In this document: one piece after another, positions 56,511 through 64,000 of the stretch | Layout of the letters: every line of letters starts with the position of its first letter | How positions within the stretch are numbered: the stretch's first letter is position 1 | Source of the DNA: Rhynchopus euleeides | Lineage: Eukaryota; Euglenozoa; Diplonemea; Diplonemida; Diplonemidae | Assembly: GCA_963210315.1 (NCBI GenBank) | Contig: OY723310.1 | Coordinates: 1,798,001 to 1,862,000, forward strand | Length of the DNA stretch: 64,000 nucleotides | Direction of reading: 5' to 3' | Made by a program: the position numbers and the translations under genes | The notes under the pieces: model-generated | What the model saw: the letters and a program-made list of their open reading frames with translations, nothing else | What the model was told of the DNA's origin: nothing | Database searches by the model: none

Positions 56511-56620
56511 GGGGGGCCCTCGCTACGAGTCACTGTGAGTCACGAGTCGTCAGTTTTCAGCCAAACATGGCTGACTTCTCACTTTTTCTCACTCAGTCAC
56601 ACTTGGTAGCGAGGGCCCCC
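56511..56620. mobile_element. MITE, second copy of the 6911-7023 family
   Basis: ggggggccctcgctacgagt at the left and acttggtagcgagggccccc at the right are inverted. The interior ctcactttttctcactcagt is the same as in the 6911-7023 copy. It is non-coding. Confidence 0.75.
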
Positions 56621-56854
56621 AAGCAAAAAGAAGCGAACAGCCCAAAACCACCTCCTCCCCCCCCCCCGCCCCTCCCTCAAACAAAGCATCGCAGCCCCCC
56701 TCTCCCCCCCCCCCCCCTTCCCCCCCACATCCACCACCACCACCACCTCTGCCCACTCACACACCCCTGCACTCCAGGGCGGGAGACCGGGGTGCTGCAC
56801 CCACAGAGCGCTGGAAAGGGCGCCTCCCCGACCCACACCTTTCCCCGCCCCTCG

Positions 56855-57691
56855 ATGACGGCAATCGACTTCGCAGACCTGCTCTCGGAGTGCCTCCTCG
56901 AGTCGGAAGGGGCTGCAGGTGCCGCGGCCGCACCGCTGCCCCGGGCCGAGCGGCGGTTTGCAGAGGCCTGGGGTACGGGTGCAACACAGGAGGGGGGAGG
57001 CACTGCCGGCACCACCACAACACCACCGCCGCTACCGCATCCCGACTGCTCGCTGGTGCCGGACTTCGTCACCGCAGCGGAAGCCGACGCTCTGAAGGAT
57101 GTGATCTACTCCGAGGAAGGTGCTGAAGGGAGGCCGTGGCACAACCTCCGCAACCGGCGGCTGCAGAACCTGGGGGGGTACCCCCACCCGCAGGGGTGCC
57201 TTGCTGAGGCCCTGCCGGGCTGGGCAGCCCAGGTCTGCAGGCGTGTCGAGCGGTGCGGGCTGTGGGATGCAGGGGGTCTGAACCAGGTGCTGCTGAACGA
57301 GTATGTCGCAGGACAGGGGATTGCCGCACACAAGGATGGCGACGAGCTGTACAGCACTGCGGCAGCCATTCTCTCCCTGGAGGCGGAGGCGGAGATCGTG
57401 CTCACCCCTGACGACCCGGAGGGGGGTGAGGCCCTTCGTATAGCACTCCCGCCCAACTCGCTGTTCATCTTCCGCGGGGCGCTGTTCAGCCGCTACACCC
57501 ACTGCGTCCCCTGCAGGAGCGGACCGGCAGCCCCGCCGCTGCGCCTGTCGCTCACCATGCGGCACGCGCTGCTGCCCTGCGAGGTGGGCGGGCGGGACCT
57601 GTTCCCAGGCACCCCCGAGGGGCGGTGCGAAATGGAGAGGAGGAAGAAGGCCTGGATACGGGCTGTGACAGACGTGCCGGGGAGGAAGTGA
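56855..57691 (+). CDS. ALKBH6-like 2-oxoglutarate/Fe(II) dioxygenase
   Basis: 278 aa, single exon. AlkB-family enzymes remove alkyl groups from nucleic acids or proteins by oxidation. The ALKBH6 branch is shown by RRLQNLGGYPHPQG, the substrate-lid signature of that subfamily, and by NQVLLNEYVAGQGIAAHKDG, which carries the iron-binding H-x-D (AHKDGD). The distal iron His lies in RYTHCVP, and the 2-oxoglutarate Arg pair in LRLSLTMRH. The N-terminus adds about 60 low-complexity residues before PDCSLVPDFVTAAEADALKD, so the protein is somewhat longer than human ALKBH6 (238 aa). The start is the first ATG after a pyrimidine-rich region with actccag near 56778. The natural substrate of this subfamily is not well defined. 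Confidence 0.88.
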   Translation: MTAIDFADLLSECLLESEGAAGAAAAPLPRAERRFAEAWGTGATQEGGGTAGTTTTPPPLPHPDCSLVPDFVTAAEADALKDVIYSEEGAEGRPWHNLRNRRLQNLGGYPHPQGCLAEALPGWAAQVCRRVERCGLWDAGGLNQVLLNEYVAGQGIAAHKDGDELYSTAAAILSLEAEAEIVLTPDDPEGGEALRIALPPNSLFIFRGALFSRYTHCVPCRSGPAAPPLRLSLTMRHALLPCEVGGRDLFPGTPEGRCEMERRKKAWIRAVTDVPGRK

Positions 57692-59129
57692 GAGAAGGAA
57701 AGGGGAGGGTGGGGGGGGGGAGGGGGTGCAGTGTTTGTTGCAACGGCATCCTGCAAAGAGGGGTTGGGGTGGTGGTGGTTTAGAGGGGTGTTGTTATTGG
57801 CTGCTTGTTGGGTGGGTGCTCGGGTGTGGTAGATTTGGGGTGCATCGGTGGTGTCTTTGTGTGTGCGCTTCGAATCGCATCAAAGGCGGGGTTCCTCGGT
57901 GTGCACCTGCTGCAAAAGTAGCTCAATGCGATCGCATTGGTCTTGTGTTTTTTACCGCCAGAGTCTTCATGCGGGGGCGCGTCGGTGTGCCACTCTGTTA
58001 TGTGAGTGCAGCCTCACTTGCACTTCTCAACGATGCTCCTCTGAGCCCCCACCCCTTGCTGAAGGAGAATGGAGTTGCACGCCAGGTCCGGTGCTACGAA
58101 CAGACCGCATGATCACCTAGCCCACACTGCGTCTGCAAGAATGACGCGCGCAGGCACCGGTGGAAGCGTCCAATGCAACACTCACAGCATGGAGGCCAAG
58201 AGTTTCTCGTAATTTTTTAGTATTTTTGCCACTTGCTCAGGCTACCCAAGCAAGGGTGAGAAGGGCCTTTCAAAAGGCCTTTCAACAGTCCAGCAGTCCA
58301 CCTCAGGAACGTCGGCTCCCCCTCGGCCCCCCCCCCATGCCCTCCCCCTGCTCGCCCTTGCCCAACCGCTGCTGGCTCAGGCACGACCAAACGGCTGCCT
58401 CGACGGAGGTGGACGTACCGTCGCGGCAACTCTCGTCACCTTGTGCCTCTCGGTGTCTGCGGCTGCCAACTTGCACCTTAGGTCCCTCCGTGTCACCTTG
58501 TTCCGCACGTACTCATGTTGGATCAACACTTGCCTTTCCGGAAAAGCACGCTGCCCAATTCGAGCTGGGGGAATATCCACTCATTCGGACATCCGCAAGC
58601 GCCCACAGCCGCAACATTCCAAACGTGCCGTCCAGCGTTTTCCCACCCGGGAGATGCTGGATCCCCGACAGCAGCCGACTCCCCAATTGCATCAGAGGGA
58701 GCTGCGGGTCTGTGATGATATCCTTCTTTTCTCCACAGGGCGAAGCTGGGGGAGGGGGGGCTGGGGAAGGGGGTTTCCTTAACCTGACCCGTGCCCACCC
58801 TCACTGTGCTGCTCGTCGCGGGTGCCTGTGCCTCCTCTCTCCTAGCTGCTGCCAGTCAACTCCCCATCCTTGAGCGCGGCGGTCGCACGCATCTCCTTCC
58901 GCAACGCGGCTAGCTCCTGCTCAAGCCGAGAGACCTTCGCATCGTGCTCCCTCCTGCTGGATCCGCGAATCCTGTGCCTCACCACACCGAACCCCCCCAA
59001 GGCAGGCTTCTCCACTGGAAGGTCCCCCGTCACATAACCTGACGTTACACACGGATCCCCCCGCCCCCACATACACAACCCGCACGCACCCGCATCATAA
59101 CTCGTGGGTCGATCCGCACCCCTGCACCG
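57692..59129. other. Intergenic region with one possible short minus-strand frame
   Basis: 58842-59045, read on the minus strand, looks like the C-terminus of a protein: GYVTGDLPVEKPALGGFG, then SRREHDAKVSRLEQELAALR in a coiled-coil pattern, ending GELTGSS-stop. No ATG or further exon is visible before the mutase gene. It may be a gene fragment. The 58159-58206 repeat copy also lies here. Nothing else was supported. Confidence 0.35.
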
Positions 59130-60137
59130 ATGTCTGGCGTGCAGCTCTCGCACGATGAAAAGCCCGGAGCAGGTTCCGAGCCTGTTCACCAGCTCCCTGC
59201 GGTGCGGCTGCGCAAGCTGCTCGCTTCCGGGAAGCTGAACCGCATGCCCTGCTGCTACGACGCGTTCAGCGCGCGTCTCGTGGAGCAGGCCGGGTTCCCC
59301 GTCACGCAGATGAGCGGGTTCAGCGTCTCCGCCAGCCGCCTCGCTGTGCCCGACACGGGGCTCATCTCCTACGGTGAGATGGTGGACCAGGGGCGCAACA
59401 TCTGCAGCGCCGTGTCCATCCCCGTTATCGGCGATGCCGACACAGGCTTTGGCAACACCATCAGCGCACAGCGCACCGTGGTGGGCTACGCGCAGGCGGG
59501 GTTCGCCGGCATCATGGTGGAGGACCAGATTGCCCCGAAACGTTGCGGGCACGTCAAGGGGAAGGCCGTGCTGAACAGGGACGAGGCGCTGCAGAGGATG
59601 CGCGCCGTGTGCGAGGCGCGCGACACCCTGTGGAAGCGTGGCCTGGACCTGGTTATCGTGGCACGCACCGACTCGCGGACTACTCACGGGATCGACGAGG
59701 CCATCACACGCGCCAACCTGTTCTATGAGATGGGCGCAGAGATCTGCTTCATCGAGGCGCCGGGAAACATCGAAGAAATGCGCCGCATCTGCACCGAAGT
59801 GAAGGGGTACAAGATGGCGAACCTGATCGAGAGCGGGAGCACACCCATCCTGCCCCCCACACAGCTGGCGGAGCTGGGCTTCAACATCGCGATGTACTCC
59901 GTGACGCTGATATCCGCTGCGGCGAAGTCGATCAACGATTCGCTGGCTGCCCTGCAGACCGACATCCACCCCTACGACAACCTGATCCCCTTCAAGCAGC
60001 TGAAGGAGATCGTCGGCTTCCCCGAATACGACAAGGACCTCGAGCGCCTCGAGGGCGAGACGCCTGACACCCTCGAGAAGAAGAACTCGTTCCTCCTGAA
60101 GAAGAAGACCCTGCTGCCCCCGAGGCGGCCGTCATAG
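59130..60137 (+). CDS. Isocitrate lyase / PEP mutase superfamily enzyme
   Basis: 335 aa, single exon. The superfamily makes or breaks C-C or P-C bonds next to a carboxylate, using Mg2+. Family landmarks: RMPCCYDAFSARLVEQAGFP; the substrate loop TQMSGFSVSASRLAVPDTGL; the metal-binding IPVIGDADTGFGN; VEDQIAPKRCGHVKGK, which holds the K-R-C-G-H catalytic loop seen in methylisocitrate lyase (PrpB), dimethylmalate lyase and oxaloacetate hydrolase; VARTDSR; and NLIESGSTPILP. KRCGH with a short chain places it in the PrpB/oxaloacetate-hydrolase group rather than true isocitrate lyase or phosphonate mutases, but the exact substrate cannot be settled by eye. A Lys-rich tail (EKKNSFLLKKKTLLPPRRPS) ends the protein. 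No clear targeting peptide. Confidence 0.88.
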   Translation: MSGVQLSHDEKPGAGSEPVHQLPAVRLRKLLASGKLNRMPCCYDAFSARLVEQAGFPVTQMSGFSVSASRLAVPDTGLISYGEMVDQGRNICSAVSIPVIGDADTGFGNTISAQRTVVGYAQAGFAGIMVEDQIAPKRCGHVKGKAVLNRDEALQRMRAVCEARDTLWKRGLDLVIVARTDSRTTHGIDEAITRANLFYEMGAEICFIEAPGNIEEMRRICTEVKGYKMANLIESGSTPILPPTQLAELGFNIAMYSVTLISAAAKSINDSLAALQTDIHPYDNLIPFKQLKEIVGFPEYDKDLERLEGETPDTLEKKNSFLLKKKTLLPPRRPS

Positions 60138-61280
60138 AGATGCGGCAAGGGAGTGGGTGCCCTCGCGAGAGGCGTTGCGGGGCGGAGGTGGGAATCGCAT
60201 CGGAGGGGTGTTGTTGCAGGGTGTTCTGTGTTTGTGTGATGAAAATGCTGCTGTTCCGTCACACGTTGCCGGGCGGTGTGGAACGTAGGGGGGCCATGGG
60301 GGGGAGAGAGCTGCGCTCCTTGGCCCGAGTTCGTTCTGCCTAAACGGCTAGCCATAATCTATAATATTATCCTTTCCCCCCAATCCCCCAACCCAAACCC
60401 ACCCCCCCTCCCTCCCTTTCGTTCTCACCTCCTCACTCTAAGGATCACAGGTCCTGCTGCTCCTCTCGCCTGCTGATGTAGTTGCCCCGGCGGCCACGTC
60501 AGCGGCTGTTCGCTGCGGTACCCACCTTTTCAAGGAATAGGTTTGTGTTCGCTTCCACATCCAATCGCCTGCTCCCTTCAGTGTGGGTGTGGACATTGTG
60601 GACACACCGATGCCTCCTCCATTTTTACGCGTCATGAAACACTGAACGTGCCAAAATACTTCTGGCACACTTCGGGAATCTGTCTCTTTGCTTGCATTGC
60701 ACGCATCCTTCGAGAAAAAAAATCCTCCCCTTGGTGTGCGTGGAGGCAGCACCAGAGCTCCCTCGGTGCGACCTACACTCAGCTAAAAAGATTAACCTGC
60801 GTGTGATGGGGTGTGGGGGGCGTCACCAGAGCCTGCTCGGTGCCACTTCCACACAACAGAAATACGTGTGAGGCCTTTCGCTGTGTGCTGTGTGCCACTT
60901 GCGTGTCAACACAGGTGGTGCCACGTTTTGCAGCAGGATTGTGTGAGGCACGTCTCGCCGTTCTTTCTCGCCATTCCTCCTGCATTTCTGCGCGAAGGTC
61001 TCCCACATATCCCCCCACCCCCTCCTCCCACGCGGTGCGTTGTCAAGAATACGAAGAAACGGAAGGCCCGGTAGTCAGAGGCAAAATCCGTTGCCGTCTG
61101 CGGAAGGCAGGCACCCTGCACACTCCCTTGTTCCAATATACACGGCTGGCTCGCTGGCTCTCTCTTCACACACTCCGTCGGGGCGCCTCTGGCATGCACC
61201 CACTTTCCACAACGCAAGATTAAGACCTGGGCCAAGATACAACTGGTGCAGTCGAGTCGAATTCAAAATTCGAAGCAAAA
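60138..61280. other. Non-coding intergenic region
   Basis: Pyrimidine-rich tracts and scattered short frames. No supported gene. Confidence 0.45.
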
Positions 61281-61637
61281 TCAACAATGGCTGTCCGCCT
61301 CGCTGTACTCCCCGTCCTCGCCTAGCTCGCCCGTCGCTGCTGCCAGGTCCGCCGCGGTCTCCTCGTCGACTGCCTGCCGGACCCATGCGCACTCGGGGCA
61401 CACCCAGCCCCTGTCCCCTGCGCCCTCGAGCCATTCGGGGACGACGTGCGCCGGGATGTGCTCTCTCAAGCACGTCCTGACCGTGGTCCCACCGCAGTCG
61501 TGGCAGCTGAATGCGGTCCTGGCTGTGTGTGTAGTATTGCACGTTTCGAATATGCACTCGGGGCGACGCTCTGCTGGCTCGTTGTCGGGGTGGGCGGGGT
61601 CGGGAACCCTCAGGGTGTCCCAATCCAGAGTGGCCAT
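61281..61637 (-). CDS. Small Cys-rich protein related to the recombinase-element ORF1
   Basis: 118 aa from the ATG at 61635-61637 (MATLDWDTLRVPDPAHPDNE). An upstream in-frame extension exists, but it is translated 36-bp repeat and unlikely to be protein. The Cys pattern is CIFETCNTTHTARTAFSCHDC, then TVRTCLREHIPAHVVPEWLE and GWVCPECAWVRQ. This matches, block for block, the N-terminal module of the 22749-23795 protein (CVLVPSCETL..CNRCGC..ECLEKRIP..RWVCPPCAWEV). A short acidic C-terminus follows. It is probably a zinc-binding domain, either a stand-alone host copy or a truncated element. Confidence 0.55.
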   Translation of the reverse strand: MATLDWDTLRVPDPAHPDNEPAERRPECIFETCNTTHTARTAFSCHDCGGTTVRTCLREHIPAHVVPEWLEGAGDRGWVCPECAWVRQAVDEETAADLAAATGELGEDGEYSEADSHC

Positions 61638-61910
61638 CTTCTCTGTTACGCAGCTCGGCGTAGTTACTGTTCCTCTCCTATTCACGCAGCTCGGCGTAGT
61701 TTCTGTTCCTCTCCTATTCACGCAGCTCGGCGTAGTTTCTGTTTCTCTCCTATACACGCAGCTCGGCGTAGTTTCTGTTCCTCTCCTATACACGCAGCTC
61801 GGCGTACTCCCTCAGCCCGTTCTGTTCCTCTCCTATACACGCAGCTCGGCGTACTCCCTCAGCCCGTTCTGTTCCTCTCCTATACACGCAGCTCGGCGTA
61901 CTCTGTCCGC
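61638..61910. repeat. 36/47-bp tandem repeat upstream of the Cys-rich gene
   Basis: Repeats of cacgcagctcggcgtagttt plus ctgttcctctcctatt (36 bp) change to a 47-bp form with ctccctcagcccg further out. About seven units, immediately 5' of the minus-strand start codon. Confidence 0.85.
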
Positions 61911-61957
61911 TTCTGTCACTCTTGCTCCCCTCTTGATTCTCTCGCCTGCTTGATAGT

Positions 61958-62068
61958 TTGATGCGTTGACGCTTCTACACACAAAACCCTGAACTGATCA
62001 CACCCTGAGCCTGATGAAGGGTGGGGTTAGTGTATAGAGCACGTTTGGTTGCAGCTGTGGTGGGGCGC
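61958..62068. repeat. ~105-bp dispersed repeat, inverted copy of 32976-33080
   Basis: Starts gatgcgttgacgcttctaca and runs to ggttgcagctgtggtggggc, the reverse complement of 32976-33080. Confidence 0.8.
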
Positions 62069-63631
62069 TTTCCGCTCACACGAGTGTGCTTTAAAAAAAA
62101 AAGCCGCCCGGTCCTCCCTCCCCTCACTGCGAGGGAAGGCGATCCGACGCAGCGACTCTTGAAAAAATCCTGCAATAAAAAATGTGTGGCGGCGTGGTGC
62201 CTCAAGATCAGAAATGGTCAACCCGCTAGCAGGGGCGGGGTTTGCGCAAACAACGGACATGGCATGGGGTCGCTTCGCTCAGAGGCGCTCAGAGAATTGG
62301 GATCCTTGCAACCAACTGGTGTCGCAGTGACACGGTTGTGACAGCGAGAGGAGGCCCCCATCGCCACGTCTGGTTTTCCTGTTTGGGTTGGCCTAGTGTT
62401 GGGCTGGTGCTCGCCGAAGGCCCTCCGCGCAACAGCTCACCCCGACCCCTGATCTGTGGGTGGTGGCATGCGTGTCGTACACACATCCCATCCCAACCCC
62501 CAAGTGTTCCCCCGAACAATTTTTACCACTGCGGGCAGCTGTGCCAAGTAACCACATTTCCAAACACTCTAACGCCCCCTGCGTGTCCCCCCCTCCCCCT
62601 TTTGCTTTTACACTTGCCCGTCAGGTGGACCACCGGGTGGGGAGAGAACCGGTGTGAGGCACTTGGGTCCGTCCAGGTGGGCAGGGAACCTGGGGGCGGG
62701 GGGCCTCAAATCCCTCTCTCTCTCATGCACGCGTGCTGGGCTCAACGGCCTGTACTCTCCCATCCGCCACCCAACCACCCATGCACAACTTGACGAGGCC
62801 TTGAGACACACCTCTCCCTTCCGAGACCCAGACCACCCACTTCCATCCCTGGCGCTGTCTGTTGGCAAGTGAGCAAAGGTAACACGAAACACAAGGGCAA
62901 GACTTGGAGCGAGCGTCGCGAGTCAATCAGAGAGGCACTCCCTCCTCGCAGGGTGGTGTCGGCCTTGTGTGCTCTCGAAAACCCGCTGTCGCCGTCCGTC
63001 AACCTGTGTGGCTGCCTGTAGAGGCGTTAAGGGGCGTGGGGACTAGGGGACCGAAGAGGGGTCAGAGACAGGTCGGACCTGCTCGGAGAAACACAAGAAA
63101 GGGGTGGAGGGAGTTAAAGCGCGTGTCTCCGGCGGGTCTCGGAGGGCAGGTGCTCTCGCCGACCCGTCGAACCGCGTGTGGGGACCGTTGGGAGGGGTTT
63201 AGACATGCACAATGATCTATACTGTACAAATGACCTGGATTCTCGGTGCCGTAACGTGCCTGAGTGGCTGTTTTGTTGGGTTAAGTGGCGGTCGAGGCAA
63301 TCCGGACAGTTGTTGCGGAATCTAGTGTAAGGGGTAATGGAATGGTGGAATGCACAAACGTCAAGGGAGGGGCGGGGGTGTTGAGGAAAGGGGGGGGGGG
63401 ATAGGTAGAGTGAGGGACGGATGGAAAGGGGGGGGGGGTGGGAGTGACTGATAAGATCAAGGGGGAGGGGAGGGGGTGTTGTTGTTGTTCTCGGGGTCGC
63501 GACCACCTAACTGAGGGGGTCACACTCCTGGTGTCTTGTCTGCACACATTTCTGCTGGGAGGGGGGGGGGGGTATAGTGGCCGGAGTCAGGAGCCGGCCC
63601 TCCTGGGGATGATGACCTGCCCTCACGGGCT
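62069..63631. other. Non-coding stretch
   Basis: No gene I can support. G-runs and pyrimidine tracts dominate. Confidence 0.4.
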
Positions 63632-64000
63632 TCATCTCCTCGTCTTCCCCTTCGCGCCCTTCCGCGCCCCGTCACACTCCCACATCTTCGTGACGGTGTC
63701 CCGAAGGCTTCGGGCCGCCGCCTTCGCCGTCGGCACGCTCCACGCGTTCTGCGTCCCACGCGCAGCGTGCCACTCCCTCACCGCCACCGCAGCCACCTGC
63801 CGCGTCAGCGGGTGCGAGCCGTGCAGGGGGTGAAAGAGGCTCTTCCACCCCGCCGCCGTCGCAGGGATGCGTGCACCTCCCATCGACCCACACGGAGACA
63901 CACCATCCACAGCCACCCTATCACCCTCATCCCACTCGCAACCCTTGCGGGCCTGCTCCTCCAGCAGCCTCGTCGTCACCCGCGTCGGACCCACCGTCGC
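63632..64000 (-). CDS. Partial gene at the window edge, C-terminal part
   Basis: An open minus-strand frame of about 120 codons runs out of the window at its 5' side and ends at a stop at 63632. It is GC3-rich like host genes, with plausible helices (RVTTRLLEEQARKGCEW; REWHAARGTQNAWSVPTAKA) and a basic end (GARKGAKGKTRR). No domain recognised. It would be the only host-like minus-strand gene with good coding character. Confidence 0.4.
   Translation of the reverse strand, partial: ATVGPTRVTTRLLEEQARKGCEWDEGDRVAVDGVSPCGSMGGARIPATAAGWKSLFHPLHGSHPLTRQVAAVAVREWHAARGTQNAWSVPTAKAAARSLRDTVTKMWECDGARKGAKGKTRR

Noticed and set aside
61638-61793. N-terminal extension of the Cys-rich protein through TETTPSCVNRRG repeats
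   Set aside because: It coincides exactly with the 36-bp DNA repeat. The ATG at 61637 begins the part homologous to the recombinase-element ORF1.

Overview
The window is nuclear DNA of a unicellular eukaryote. It has GC-rich, intron-poor protein genes set in long, repeat-dense non-coding DNA with many G/C homopolymers, microsatellites and transposons, plus one 200-base assembly gap. Every host-like gene I trust lies on the + strand. Most of these genes are single exons; the one gene with clear introns uses ordinary GT-AG introns. Several starts have a pyrimidine-rich tract ending in AG upstream. One open frame begins with the N-terminal G-domain motif typical of the elongation factor EFL. One-sided gene orientation, few introns and EFL suggest a euglenozoan, perhaps a diplonemid, but this is inference from style and not a phylogenetic result.

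Layout. 0-5.5 kb: a small non-autonomous hAT-type element with an 8-base target duplication, foldback and tandem AT-rich repeats, a hAT transposase remnant, and a broken RING-like/OTU-protease reading frame. 5.5-12.6 kb: a ~170-bp repeat lies in front of two genes, an EFL-headed chimera and a GAR-domain coiled-coil protein. Between them is a 2.35-kb transposon with palindrome-built ends. 12.9-20.8 kb: a 7.9-kb transposon of the same protein family, split by a nested hAT-like transposon with an intact 800-aa transposase. 22.7-25.2 kb: a tyrosine-recombinase element whose two ORFs are in one frame, separated by a single UGA. 25.4-28.2 kb: minisatellite, gap, a GGGCGATAAT-rich non-autonomous element, and a ~1.1-kb inverted repeat.

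28.5-39.3 kb carries two metabolic genes: a three-exon nicotinate phosphoribosyltransferase and a 1,130-aa secreted protein joining a CYP74-like P450 to a lipoxygenase. 39.3-47 kb is repeat DNA with two minisatellites built on a GCCCGAGGGGCAC core. 47.0-51.9 kb holds a large membrane receptor-like gene (Cache, LamG and cyclase-homology domains) with four frame lesions. 53.9-64 kb contains another minisatellite, an ALKBH6-like dioxygenase, an isocitrate-lyase/PEP-mutase family enzyme, a small Cys-rich gene related to the first ORF of the recombinase element, and a partial gene at the right edge.

The strongest candidates for something undescribed are the P450-lipoxygenase fusion, the family of transposons with palindromic ends and an unrecognised protein, and the recombinase element with a candidate stop-codon readthrough.
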